From Bacillus sp. X1(2014) (GTDB lineage Bacteria > Bacillota > Bacilli > Bacillales_B > DSM-18226), in assembly GCF_007678255.1 (NCBI RefSeq), contig NZ_VEED01000006.1, positions 62,001 to 126,000 on the forward strand: 64,000 bases of DNA, in the 5' to 3' direction. The position numbers and the translations under genes are program-made. Within the stretch, counting starts at the first letter, position 1; each line of letters opens with the position of its first letter. Under the pieces are notes generated by a model that was not told the origin of the DNA, ran no database searches, and worked only from the letters and a program-made list of their open reading frames with translations. Below, one piece after another: positions 1-7,656 of the stretch.

Positions 1-17
1 TTGTTAATGGGGTTAAC

Positions 18-30
18 GGTGTCAGGCACC
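18..30. repeat. 13-bp dispersed repeat GGTGTCAGGCACC
   Basis: Exact copy of the 13-bp family found throughout the window. It stands alone here, between the window edge and the terminator of the next minus-strand gene. Arms GGTG/CACC are inverted around a 5-bp centre. Confidence 0.85.
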
Positions 31-49
31 GTGCTTTTTGCGACTGATA

Positions 50-90
50 AAAAAAAACGGTACACCATCGTGTTGTTGATTGGCGTACCA
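50..90 (-). terminator. Intrinsic terminator of the 121-1806 gene
   Basis: On the minus strand GGTAC...GTACC arms (85-89 and 59-63) close a long imperfect hairpin followed by a run of Ts (50-57). It lies about 30 bp after the stop codon. Confidence 0.6.
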
Positions 91-120
91 TTCTGTGTTG
101 GGTGCTATGTGGCCCTATTT

Positions 121-1806
121 TTATGCTTGTATATATGGCCGGTCTTTTAGATGGTCGGTGTGCTCAAGCATGTGCATGTGAAAGAGTTCGTAGCGGACCC
201 AGCGGAGTGGGAATGAAAACGCGACTTCATTTTTCTTGTTATAGATGAGAACGTGTTTTTTGCTATACTCTACTTTTTTGATTTCATGCAAGCCGATGGT
301 GTGCTGCTTCGCTCCGTTTACCATCACTAGCTGCTGGCCAATGACCTGGATTTTTCTTTTCTTATTTTTGGTAAGTTCATAAAGACACATCGCACCACCG
401 ATAACGGTTAGTGCCACTAAGATAGGAATCCCGTCTTTCGGAAACCCTGTTACCGCCTCTTTAATCCAGTGAACCACCGCGAGGCTGAGGAAGAACCAGG
501 CACCTCGACTTAGCCGCGGCGAGCTTTCAAAGTAAATACTGGACTCATGTTCTTCCTTTTCCTCTGCTCTCTTTTTGAAAAAAGCAGCTTTATGTTCTTC
601 GATGCTGGCTGAATCCCATTCGACAAAATCAGTATAGCTGCCGTCCCATAATTCGGCCGTATCGTCTCCATCCTCAAGCGCATAGCCGCCTGCCCAGCCC
701 GCGTATCGGGTCCCGATATGCATGAAACTCAGCAAATAATAGCGTATCGGCTGGCGATATGTGTTTTCCGTTTCGATTGTATCGATGACCTGAATGTCTT
801 CCGGAAAGCGGATGACTCCCTCCTCTTCCTCAGGCATGTTGATAATCGTCGAAAAGAGTCTCGTCTTCGCCAAATGCGGCTGCTTTCCTTCCCTGATAGG
901 ATACAGATGCTCTAGATTCCTTTCCTTTAACTCCCAATAAACCATTTCTGCACTCTCAATATGCTCAGCTGCTTCTACGAGCCTGTTCTGTTGATACGGA
1001 AGGTTTTTGGCCACACATACCAACAGCGCCTGCGTTTTTATCAACGGATCCCGGAAGGTCATTGCCTGCTCCAACTCGGCACCGATGTCGGCTGAAAAAT
1101 AATATTCCATTAAGCTAATAAATAATTTCATTTTTGTTCGAACGGCAAAATAGCTATCCTTCCAAGCCGTATAAACGTATTTGCTGGAAAAATCGGCGTC
1201 AAATTTCAGATACTCTTGTTTCTCCACGTGATAATCTCTGAGCAATGACGGAAGGATGACCTCCTTCTTATAGCCTTTTTCTAGACGTGAGTCGTTCAGC
1301 GATAATACTAAACTATAAAGCAACAATTTATAATGCTCTGAATTGAGCTTGTCGAGGGTTTTATCAAGGATTCCCTTAATCAGCATCGGATAAGGGTCCA
1401 ATTCATTGATTGGAATATGGAATTCCTCGGTCTGGATTAACTCGACGATTTTTTCCTCAAGCACATAAAAAATATCCTCGTCTTCTGTTATGAGCAGCAG
1501 TTCAATTGCCCGCTCTTTTGCCTGCAAGTCAAGGCCGTCAAAATGCTTGAGGAGCCCTTCCACCACTTCCGGCATCGGAAAATCACAGACAAAGTCAATA
1601 AGATAAAAGGAGGGGTTGTCCCAGCGGTCAACAGGATCTGGGAATCCGGACGCCGCTGTTTTGATCATATCCTTTAGAACATCGATTTGAATCTCGAGCC
1701 CTTCTTCCTTTTTATATTGAAAAAGCTGGTCAAGTGCTTCAAATCTCTTTTGAGGATCCTCACTTTTTACCTTCTTTAAAATCGTACGCAATTTTAACTC
1801 AATCAC
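121..1806 (-). CDS. Hypothetical protein, HEAT-like helical N-terminus and two C-terminal membrane helices
   Basis: The protein has 561 residues and I do not recognise a named family. Residues 1 to about 300 are helix-rich and resemble degenerate HEAT/ARM repeats (repeated acidic-amphipathic helices, for example near 80-120). Two hydrophobic segments lie at about 437-455 and 463-482, followed by a basic stretch (NKKRK) and a C-terminal domain of about 70 residues that could be PH-like. The start is GTG at 1806, because an AGAGGGA ribosome site lies about 8 nt upstream and no better ATG is near. It is a single-gene unit with its own terminator. A membrane-attached scaffold is possible, but that is inference. 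Confidence 0.75.
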   Translation of the reverse strand: MIELKLRTILKKVKSEDPQKRFEALDQLFQYKKEEGLEIQIDVLKDMIKTAASGFPDPVDRWDNPSFYLIDFVCDFPMPEVVEGLLKHFDGLDLQAKERAIELLLITEDEDIFYVLEEKIVELIQTEEFHIPINELDPYPMLIKGILDKTLDKLNSEHYKLLLYSLVLSLNDSRLEKGYKKEVILPSLLRDYHVEKQEYLKFDADFSSKYVYTAWKDSYFAVRTKMKLFISLMEYYFSADIGAELEQAMTFRDPLIKTQALLVCVAKNLPYQQNRLVEAAEHIESAEMVYWELKERNLEHLYPIREGKQPHLAKTRLFSTIINMPEEEEGVIRFPEDIQVIDTIETENTYRQPIRYYLLSFMHIGTRYAGWAGGYALEDGDDTAELWDGSYTDFVEWDSASIEEHKAAFFKKRAEEKEEHESSIYFESSPRLSRGAWFFLSLAVVHWIKEAVTGFPKDGIPILVALTVIGGAMCLYELTKNKKRKIQVIGQQLVMVNGAKQHTIGLHEIKKVEYSKKHVLIYNKKNEVAFSFPLRWVRYELFHMHMLEHTDHLKDRPYIQA

Positions 1807-1888
1807 TAAACTGATCCCTCTCTCATACTACCAATTTGTAACAATATGAATTTATTTTATTTCATAAAAACAAATTCAGCAACGCTTG

Positions 1889-1901
1889 GGTGTCAGGCAC
1901 C
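1889..1901. repeat. 13-bp dispersed repeat GGTGTCAGGCACC
   Basis: Exact copy, single, in the short gap between two minus-strand genes and 10 bp from a terminator hairpin. Confidence 0.85.
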
Positions 1902-1910
1902 GCACCAATA

Positions 1911-1940
1911 TAAAAAGACCTAACAGTTTCCTGTTAGGTC
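1911..1940 (-). terminator. Intrinsic terminator of the 3D-domain gene
   Basis: A perfect 10-bp stem (1917-1926 with 1931-1940, GACCTAACAG arms) has a 4-nt loop and is followed on the minus strand by five Ts. Confidence 0.9.
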
Positions 1941-1946
1941 TTGATT

Positions 1947-3068
1947 TTAATCTAATACGATGATTTTTACGGTTTTTCTGCCCCATTGTATGCATTGGGA
2001 TGTGGTTGGCAGTAATACGTCGATTTTATGGCCTTTGATTGCGCCGCCTGTGTCGCCAGCAACAGCAATGCCATAGCCTTCAACCCAGACTTTTTTTCCA
2101 AGTGGAATGACTCTTGGGTCGACAGCAATTAATTTCATATTGGGATGTTTCCTAATATTGTATCCAGCTGCTGTAATGTGGAAGGATTCTTCCGGGCTGT
2201 ATGCTGTCGCAGTTACATACATTTCCTTCCCTTTGATGGCTGCAGTTGTTTCTTTATTTGAAGTTGGCGCCGGTTTTGCTTTTGAAGTGGTACGGGTCTT
2301 CGCCTCTTCTTGTTCATTTTTAATTTTGGCTTGAATATCACTCAGTTGTGATTCAATGCCTGCCTTTTCCTGCTCGGCAAGCGCCATTTGTTTAAGGATT
2401 TGACTATATTTTTGTTGCATTACGGTTAAGGTTTGTTGACTTTTCTGGCTGTTTTGATCAAGTATTTGCTGCTGTTTCGCAAGATCCTCTTGATCTTCTA
2501 ATAAAATTTGTTCTTGTCTATCAATCTCTTTTTTGTCTTCCTCAATCTGCAGCAGGTCTGCCTTTTGGGATGTCAAAATATCTTTATCTGCATCCATAAG
2601 GGTAGAAACGGCGCTCGCGCGTTGGATAAAATCTGAGATACTATCAGATTCGAAGAATAAATTGATGATGACATTAATATTATCCGTTTGTTGAAGTGAG
2701 ACCGCTCTCTGCTTCATAATTCCTTTACGGGCAAGGATCTTGTCTTCGAGGACAACAATTTCTTGTTTCTTTTTTTCAATGAGTTCATTCGTAGCGTCTA
2801 TTTTTTGTTGCGTTTTGGCCATTTCTTCTTTGTTTTTTGTAATATCACTGTTCAGGGCATTCAATTCTTGTTGAATTTTTACAATCTCTTGATTAACATT
2901 CTGCTTTTCTTGCGCTTTTTGCTCTACTAATCTTTGTTTTTCCGCTAGTTCTTCTTTAGCATTATGTAGGGCTTCCGTGCTTGTTTGTGCATATGTAACC
3001 ATAGACCCCGATACTGATAACATGATTGTAAGTAACACGAGAATGATACGCTTTCTTGTCGTTTGCAT
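1947..3068 (-). CDS. Secreted coiled-coil protein with C-terminal 3D domain
   Basis: The 373-residue protein has a signal peptide at 1-28 (basic start, hydrophobic core, TYAQ cleavage region). A long coiled coil follows at about 30-255, rich in Gln, Glu and Lys as in the N-terminal regions of CwlO/PcsB-type wall hydrolases. A 3D domain lies at about 282-373, with the family's three aspartates visible in AVDPR, GDTGG and KIDVL. 3D domains (YocH, the C-terminus of resuscitation-factor-like proteins) adopt a double-psi barrel and act on or bind peptidoglycan. GAAAGGAG precedes the ATG well. The likely role is wall turnover outside the membrane; cleavage activity is inferred from the family. Confidence 0.85.
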   Translation of the reverse strand: MQTTRKRIILVLLTIMLSVSGSMVTYAQTSTEALHNAKEELAEKQRLVEQKAQEKQNVNQEIVKIQQELNALNSDITKNKEEMAKTQQKIDATNELIEKKKQEIVVLEDKILARKGIMKQRAVSLQQTDNINVIINLFFESDSISDFIQRASAVSTLMDADKDILTSQKADLLQIEEDKKEIDRQEQILLEDQEDLAKQQQILDQNSQKSQQTLTVMQQKYSQILKQMALAEQEKAGIESQLSDIQAKIKNEQEEAKTRTTSKAKPAPTSNKETTAAIKGKEMYVTATAYSPEESFHITAAGYNIRKHPNMKLIAVDPRVIPLGKKVWVEGYGIAVAGDTGGAIKGHKIDVLLPTTSQCIQWGRKTVKIIVLD

Positions 3069-3197
3069 ACACTTTCTCCTTTCCTTAGTACTCTATTTAT
3101 ACCAGAAGAATGTGCCAGTAATGTTACAAAAAGATTAAAAGTACATCACTTTTTGTCATATTACACATATTAGTGTCAATTCTGTGTCATAACAGTG

Positions 3198-3617
3198 TTA
3201 AATTTTAGGGCATCGAATTGCTTTAAATTTCTTACTTTCCGTGAGTGCACTGTTTGGTTTGTCCTTCGCCAGTCTCTTTTTATCATTCGGGAATTCCGTT
3301 AAAAAAGATACCGTTTTCCCTTCTTTAATGGCAAAATGGGTTAGGCATTCAAAAACTTCTTTTTCAGTTAAATCATTATTTTCTTTATAGATCTGTAAGG
3401 AATGCTGCTCGTACGTAATATGAATTTCGGAATTAAAGCTATGGATGGGAATAATTGCTTTCTTATGAAATGGAATAGATTGATAAGGAGTAACCTCATA
3501 TGTTTGGGGCGACCGAGTTGAGAGTTGGACTGCATCAAAAAAGCTTGGTTTACTGTCGATTTCTATTTTTTTCTTTCTGTTTGGTTTGCCAATAAATATT
3601 ATTGAGTTTTTCTCCAC
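3198..3617 (-). CDS. Hypothetical protein, 139 residues
   Basis: I do not recognise this protein. A GTG start at 3617 is preferred over upstream codons because GGAGGT lies 10 nt before it; upstream frames would place the ribosome site inside the coding region. It is soluble and mixed alpha/beta, with a basic patch (PNRKKK) near residue 12 and a basic C-terminus, and no signal peptide or Cys motif. It lies downstream of the ssb unit on the same strand, separated by about 400 bp and a terminator, so it is probably transcribed alone. Confidence 0.6.
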   Translation of the reverse strand: MEKNSIIFIGKPNRKKKIEIDSKPSFFDAVQLSTRSPQTYEVTPYQSIPFHKKAIIPIHSFNSEIHITYEQHSLQIYKENNDLTEKEVFECLTHFAIKEGKTVSFLTEFPNDKKRLAKDKPNSALTESKKFKAIRCPKI

Positions 3618-3789
3618 AAAGATACCTACCTCCATAAAATACAATAATTTACATCACCTAACATTATTCGACGATAACTTACAAATTCCTTTAAGGTGAT
3701 TTTATCCCAACTCATATTTTTCTGGAACGTTCACTATTTTTACATAAATGAATAGGAGTATTCGGCAGATAGGCTCATTAAGAGGAGTC

Positions 3790-3822
3790 ATGCACCATCA
3801 CGAAGGATTTCTTTTGGCTTAA
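3790..3822 (+). other. Candidate 10-codon leader-type ORF (MHHHEGFLLA)
   Basis: A short frame with three consecutive His codons follows AAGAGGAG closely (2-4 nt spacing, tighter than usual) and ends 5 nt before a strong stem-loop. No plus-strand gene follows until 4866, so classical attenuation of a downstream gene is not evident. It could be a dual-function small RNA or chance. Confidence 0.25.
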
Positions 3823-3826
3823 ATCA

Positions 3827-3862
3827 AAGAAGCCGCTGATGAGTTCAGCGGCTTCTTTTAAA
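3827..3862 (+). terminator. Strong terminator-like hairpin
   Basis: A 13-bp stem (3827-3839 with 3845-3857, core GCCGCTGA/TCAGCGGC) has a 5-nt loop and a TTTTA tail on the plus strand. No annotated plus-strand gene ends here; the only candidate is the 10-codon ORF at 3790. Confidence 0.7.
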
Positions 3863-3922
3863 AAAACAGGGGGGTTTTTCTATTAGTTTATCCCGTTGGA
3901 ATATTTTTATACGTGTAATCAT

Positions 3923-3950
3923 AAAAAAATTCCGGCAAGTAACTGCCGGA
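3923..3950 (-). terminator. Terminator of the ssb unit
   Basis: On the minus strand a TCCGGCA/TGCCGGA stem (7 bp, 6-nt loop) is followed by seven Ts. It lies about 75 bp after the stop of the small coiled-coil gene that follows ssb. Confidence 0.85.
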
Positions 3951-4024
3951 TAAGTGGAGATCATCTCGGAGATGGCATTGATTTTTTATCAAAAAGTCAA
4001 TTGCGGGGATAATTTTTGAAAATC

Positions 4025-4252
4025 CTAAAAACGAAATGGAATAGTTGGTGAAGGTTCGTGTGGACGAGAGGAGTAAATTCTAATGAGGTTGTCTCTTTCC
4101 TTGATTTCATGCTGTTGTTCCTTAATAATCCATTCCAGCTGGCTAACGCGTTTTTGGAGGCTGTCGAAATTCTTATTTGAATTTCCGACCATTTTGATTA
4201 AACTTTCCAATAATTGCTCAAGGTTTCTGGTCATTTCATCGTTAGACACCAA
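4025..4252 (-). CDS. Small coiled-coil hypothetical protein
   Basis: About 75 residues, with a heptad-like helix over residues 8-55 ([12 protein letters not shown], then [16 protein letters not shown]) and a Pro-rich tail. The TTG start at 4252 overlaps the 3' end of ssb by 11 bp, and its GGAGG ribosome site lies within ssb, so translation is probably coupled. Function is unknown; the tight coupling suggests a partner or accessory of SsbB, which is inference. Confidence 0.65.
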   Translation of the reverse strand: MVSNDEMTRNLEQLLESLIKMVGNSNKNFDSLQKRVSQLEWIIKEQQHEIKERDNLIRIYSSRPHEPSPTIPFRF

Positions 4253-4619
4253 TCGTCACTTCCTCCTTTTTTGGAGGGGCTTCCACTTCATGCGGCTGCG
4301 GCTTGGAGCTTAGGAACTGGACCGTTTCCGCGACCACCTCTGTGACATACACCCTTTTTCCCTCTTTGTTATCATAGTTCCGCGTCTGCAATCGCCCCGT
4401 GATTCCGAGTACTGAACCTTTCCGGCAATATTGACACGTATTCTCGGCTGTTTTCCGCCAAAGTGTGCATTGAACAAAATCAGCTTCGATTTCGCCGTTT
4501 TGGTTGCGAAAGTGACGCGACACCGCCAGGGTAACTTGGGCCACGGCCGTCCCTTCTGTCGTCTGTTTCAATTCGGGGTCCCGTGTCAACCTGCCAACAA
4601 GTGTGACTTGATTGATCAT
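4242..4619 (-). CDS. ssbB: Single-stranded DNA-binding protein (YwpH/SsbB type)
   Basis: A 124-residue OB-fold protein beginning [18 protein letters not shown], the typical SSB N-terminus. It is much shorter than SsbA and lacks the acidic DDDLPF-type C-terminal tip. This matches B. subtilis SsbB, which protects incoming DNA during competence. AAGGAG stands 8 nt before ATG 4619; the longer frame to 4655 has no such site. Neighbour ywpF (divergent) also accompanies ssbB in B. subtilis. Upstream A- and T-rich blocks resemble ComK boxes but the spacing does not fit. Confidence 0.92.
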   Translation of the reverse strand: MINQVTLVGRLTRDPELKQTTEGTAVAQVTLAVSRHFRNQNGEIEADFVQCTLWRKTAENTCQYCRKGSVLGITGRLQTRNYDNKEGKRVYVTEVVAETVQFLSSKPQPHEVEAPPKKEEVTIGV

Positions 4620-4832
4620 ACCTTCATCTCCTTCTTCGTTTGACGGTACTAGCATAGCCTGTTGGTGTCCTTATTGTAAAACAGGGAAAAGACCATTATT
4701 AGGCCGGTTTTTAGGAGATAAACGGTTTTTCAAAAGGGTTTTTGTAAAAAAACGGCTTGTGGATTTTCTGAAAAACTTATCTTCTAAATTTCGACAAAAA
4801 CTTTTCGACATTTGCTTTAGGTGAACATATGT

Positions 4833-4838
4833 TATAAT
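4833..4838 (+). promoter_or_regulatory. Extended -10 promoter element of ywpF
   Basis: TGTTATAAT (TGn extension plus a perfect TATAAT) lies 28 bp before the start codon. The best -35 (TTGCTT) is only 15 bp upstream, so the extended -10 probably carries the promoter. Confidence 0.6.
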
Positions 4839-4865
4839 TTAGGAAAATGCAATCAGGAGGTTATG

Positions 4866-5300
4866 ATGAAATCTTTTAAATTGTACTCATTAGATGTAGT
4901 GGAAGATGATACTTCGATTGAAGTTCCGTTAGTAGATGGCTTAATTCTCAATAAGGAAGACGAGCGCTCCACATGGCTGCTTGAGGCGTATACAGATTTA
5001 TCCCTCTATGATTATTTCCAAAAAATTTCCGAGCAAAATCGCGACATTATTGTTGAGGCTGTAATTACCAAGAAGGAGAACGCTCCTGCTTATTTTCAAA
5101 CAAAAATTGTCTCGTTAACTAAATTTGAAAAGCATATTAGCGTTTTGTTCGAGGGAAAAATCCGCCGGAATAAAAGCGACTATTCTGAGCTCTTGCTCGA
5201 AAGCCTTCTTCAAAAAGGGTTGGAAGGACCCGCGTTGCTCACCGAATTTAGAGAAAAGATCCAAAGTAAGCCGAAGTTAAAAGTGAAGTCGAACAAATAA
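4866..5300 (+). CDS. ywpF: YwpF-like family protein
   Basis: The 144 residues beginning MKSFKLYSLDVVEDD match what I recall of B. subtilis YwpF (PLVDGLI, AYTDLSLYDYF, TKFEKHISVLF, EGPALLTEF). Function is not established. The second ATG (4866) is chosen because it is 5 nt from AGGAGG; the ATG at 4863 is too close. It is divergent from ssbB, the same neighbour as in B. subtilis, and has its own promoter and terminator. Confidence 0.88.
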   Translation: MKSFKLYSLDVVEDDTSIEVPLVDGLILNKEDERSTWLLEAYTDLSLYDYFQKISEQNRDIIVEAVITKKENAPAYFQTKIVSLTKFEKHISVLFEGKIRRNKSDYSELLLESLLQKGLEGPALLTEFREKIQSKPKLKVKSNK

Positions 5301-5311
5301 ATCATAAGTGA

Positions 5312-5340
5312 AGGGACAGGCTAACGCCCGTCCCTTTTTT
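5312..5340 (+). terminator. Terminator of ywpF
   Basis: AGGGAC/GTCCCT arms with an inner GGC/GCC stem are followed by a T run. Confidence 0.9.
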
Positions 5341-5351
5341 ATTGCTGTGAA

Positions 5352-5720
5352 TTACTCGTCTTTATTGTCCGCGTCTCTTCTGTCAATATCATCTTCAATT
5401 ATTTCTTCTTTTTTGGTGTTGCTATCCTTAATTGGGTCTTTGTCGGTATTAGTATTTTTGTCCTCTGACATTGGATAATGGTTGTTTCTGTTGTCTAAAT
5501 CCATGTTATCATCATCGTAATTGTTCCTATTATTTAAATTGTTACGGTCTAAATTGTTACGGTTTAAATTGTTGTCATTTAAATCATTATCATTTAGATT
5601 GTTATCGACGGCTGGTGGCGGCGGATTTTGGTCATCGTTATCATTATTACAGGCTGTTAACATTCCTGCAGATAAAATTGAACCTGCTAGCAAAAGAAAT
5701 AACTTTTTCTTCAAAATCAA
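5352..5720 (-). CDS. Asn/Asp-rich lipoprotein
   Basis: About 122 residues with a lipoprotein signal peptide: basic MILKKK, hydrophobic core and lipobox LTAC at about 21-24. The mature part is almost entirely Asn, Asp, Leu and Arg in short repeats (NLNDNDLNDNN, then NLNRNNLDRNN), followed by a charged tail. The DNA repeats in step (AAATTGTTACGGT-like units around 5536-5600). The TTG start at 5720 has GAAGGGG 5 nt upstream; a second TTG two codons on is possible. No fold or function is recognisable; it should be a surface-anchored disordered protein. The 3' end converges on ywpF. Confidence 0.75.
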   Translation of the reverse strand: MILKKKLFLLLAGSILSAGMLTACNNDNDDQNPPPPAVDNNLNDNDLNDNNLNRNNLDRNNLNNRNNYDDDNMDLDNRNNHYPMSEDKNTNTDKDPIKDSNTKKEEIIEDDIDRRDADNKDE

Positions 5721-5812
5721 GAACCCCTTCCAAAATAAGTTTTGACCTACCCATGGGTCTAATTTTAGGTTGTCCAGTATCTTTCAAATGATTGCTAGCA
5801 TTTTTTTACAAA

Positions 5813-5997
5813 AGGCTGTGTTAAACTAGTCTGTTGATTTCCGCTTCAGGCACTTCGCTTTCCGCGGGCGGTCCGGGAGCCTCCTCGTCGCTGCGCTTCT
5901 GCGGGGTCTCCCCTGCCCCGTACTCCCGCAGGAGTCTACGTGCCTTCCACTCCAATCAACAGTGTGCCAAAATCAACATTAACCTCTAACACAGCCT
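5813..5997. repeat. GC-rich palindromic dispersed element, copy 1 (complete)
   Basis: Outer inverted repeats AGGCTGTGTTA (5813-5823) and TAACACAGCCT (5987-5997) enclose a second pair, CTGTTGATT (5831) and AATCAACAG (5954-5962). The interior is a GC-rich imperfect palindrome holding TTCGCTTTCCGCGGGCGG and CTCCCGCAGGAGTC. A second copy lies at 31964-32109. There is no ORF. It may be a MITE-like non-autonomous element or a structured RNA. Confidence 0.8.
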
Positions 5998-6001
5998 ACA
6001 T

Positions 6002-6034
6002 AAAAAAACGACCAGAAATTCCTTCCCGGTCGTT
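6002..6034 (-). terminator. Terminator of fabZ
   Basis: AACGACC/GGTCGTT stem (6007-6013 with 6028-6034), then seven Ts on the minus strand. Confidence 0.85.
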
Positions 6035-6042
6035 CGTCTTGT

Positions 6043-6477
6043 TTATTCTTTTTTCTCCCCTAAGGCAAATGTGATTTCAGCTTCACATGCCACTTCACCG
6101 TCAACGGTTGCAACGGCTTTTCCTTTGCCGACTGGTCCGCGCAGACGGATGATTTCTACTTCTAGACGAAGCTGATCGCCTGGTTTGACTTGCTTTTTAA
6201 AACGGCAGCCATCAATTCCTGCAAAAAAGGCTAAGCGGCCGCGATTTTCTTCTTTTTTCAACATCGCGACAGCCCCAACCTGTGCAAGGGCTTCTACGAT
6301 TAGTACACCAGGCATGACAGGATAATCCGGAAAATGGCCATTAAAGAACTCTTCATTGGCGCTAACGTTTTTAATCCCGACTGCGCTCTTTCCTTCTTCT
6401 ACTTCTAAAATTCGATCCACCAAAAGGAATGGGTAGCGATGTGGGATAATTTCTTTGATTTGTTCGATATCTAACAT
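6043..6477 (-). CDS. fabZ: (3R)-hydroxyacyl-ACP dehydratase FabZ
   Basis: The 144-residue hot-dog protein has the standard length. It dehydrates 3-hydroxyacyl-ACP to trans-2-enoyl-ACP in fatty-acid elongation. The catalytic His48 lies in [11 protein letters not shown] and the catalytic acid Glu62 in VEALAQVG. The N-terminal [16 protein letters not shown] motif is characteristic. AGGAGGT precedes the ATG. It follows the EpuA-domain gene on the same strand (75-bp gap) and ends at a terminator. In B. subtilis fabZ (ywpB) also lies downstream of mbl. Confidence 0.97.
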   Translation of the reverse strand: MLDIEQIKEIIPHRYPFLLVDRILEVEEGKSAVGIKNVSANEEFFNGHFPDYPVMPGVLIVEALAQVGAVAMLKKEENRGRLAFFAGIDGCRFKKQVKPGDQLRLEVEIIRLRGPVGKGKAVATVDGEVACEAEITFALGEKKE

Positions 6478-6551
6478 ATTTTAGTACCTCCTACTAGTAA
6501 CAAGTATTTATTTTCTATTCTACTACTTAACGTATACAAAAAGGAAGGGAA

Positions 6552-7226
6552 TTACATCCCTTCCTCCACTTTTCTTTTTCCTTTTTCAACTAAATCAACA
6601 ATATGCGTCCATGTGGATTCCTTGAATACATCTTTAACGTTTCCGCCGCCAAGGATCCCATATCCAACCATAGCGCCCAACGATATGCTTATGAAAGCAA
6701 AGACCACTAAAAGAATCAGGCGCAGCCAAATTGGAATCAGGCGGATTCTGACACGTTGATGTTTATTAGAGACATTCTTTTCTTTGTCTTTCGTGGTGGC
6801 ATCCTTGGACTTTTTTGCCTCACGGCTTTTGTTCCTCGCATTTGACGTCTCTTGTTTTTTTACCTGTTTTTCACGTTTCTCAGCTTTCGACTGTTTCGCA
6901 GCATCCCTCGTGCCTTTTACCGCTGCTTTTGCCGGTTTCGCTGCGGTCTTAGTGACTGCTGACACTGCTTTTACCGCACCTTTTGCGATTGATACCGCAG
7001 GTTTTGCCGCGTTTTTTGTTACTTGAACAACTTCCTTGGCTTGTATCGCAGGAGTATCCTTTGTTTGTCGTCCCTCTTCTTTGGCATCTTTCACTGCGTC
7101 CTGTGTTCTGTGCGCCTCGTCCTTAGAATGTTTCGCTGCGTCCTTATTCCGCTGCTGCGCTTCGGCTTTGGCCCGCTTATATTCTTCTCTCGTCCTATAT
7201 TCTTGATTTGGATTATTTATTGACAT
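6552..7226 (-). CDS. EpuA-domain membrane protein with Lys/Ala-rich N-terminal tail
   Basis: The 224-residue protein has a C-terminal 65 residues (RIRLIPIWLRLILLVV, GAMVGYGILGGG, TWTHIVDLV) that are the small single-pass EpuA domain, often labelled DNA-directed RNA polymerase subunit beta in Firmicutes although it is not one. Residues 1-150 are a low-complexity basic tail rich in KDA, KAAVK and KSK elements, probably cytoplasmic because the basic side precedes the helix at about 165-190. The tail is longer than I expect for the family. It lies upstream of fabZ, probably co-transcribed. The role is unknown; in Streptococcus pneumoniae the epu region relates to choline uptake, and I would not transfer that. 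Confidence 0.75.
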   Translation of the reverse strand: MSINNPNQEYRTREEYKRAKAEAQQRNKDAAKHSKDEAHRTQDAVKDAKEEGRQTKDTPAIQAKEVVQVTKNAAKPAVSIAKGAVKAVSAVTKTAAKPAKAAVKGTRDAAKQSKAEKREKQVKKQETSNARNKSREAKKSKDATTKDKEKNVSNKHQRVRIRLIPIWLRLILLVVFAFISISLGAMVGYGILGGGNVKDVFKESTWTHIVDLVEKGKRKVEEGM

Positions 7227-7656
7227 TTGTTAATTCCCCTTTTACTGAAGTCCGCCCATTTATTTTTATCTGCATGGGAGACCCCGGACCCAGTGAGTTA
7301 TACATATTATAACCAATTTTTCTTTTCAACTCTTATAGCTGGTTTATTTGGATTTATTTTTACAATTAGTCATTCATTATTCTATTATAAAAAATAATTT
7401 CAGAATACTCATCAATTTTTTACAGGAAATTGTCTATAAAAGGTAGAAATTACTCAAATTCTGTCGTTTATTAAAGAAATTTCTATCGAACGCCAAAGAA
7501 AAAAGCCCAATGACTGAGGCTTGTCCTGCCTGCTTCATTAGACTTTTTGTATCCTGCTCTTTTGAGGTATGATGTCTTACAACACCAGACCTAAAAGGGC
7601 CGCTAAGATTCATTGTCAACTTAATTCCACTTGCAGGGACAATTTTTCAGAAAGGA
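7227..7656. other. Intergenic region without a gene
   Basis: About 430 bp between the EpuA gene and mbl. It holds the mbl terminator and the ribosome site of the EpuA gene. A 61-codon minus-strand frame at 7434-7619 lacks a ribosome site and recognisable sequence, so it is not called. Confidence 0.5.
7498..7522 (-). terminator. Probable terminator of mbl
   Basis: AAGCCT/GGGCTT stem (7517-7522 with 7503-7508, one G-T pair), 8-nt loop, then TTTTTTC on the minus strand. It lies about 135 bp after the stop. Confidence 0.55.

Noticed and set aside
3069..3197. WalR box before the 3D-domain gene
   Set aside because: TGTAA-like words are present but not as a TGTWAH-N5-TGTWAH pair.
4656..4820. ComK boxes before ssbB
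   Set aside because: AAAA and TTTT blocks exist, but not as two AAAA-N5-TTTT boxes with 8, 18 or 31 bp between them.
7434..7619. 61-codon minus-strand ORF between the EpuA gene and mbl
   Set aside because: No ribosome site or recognisable sequence, and it overlaps the mbl terminator.
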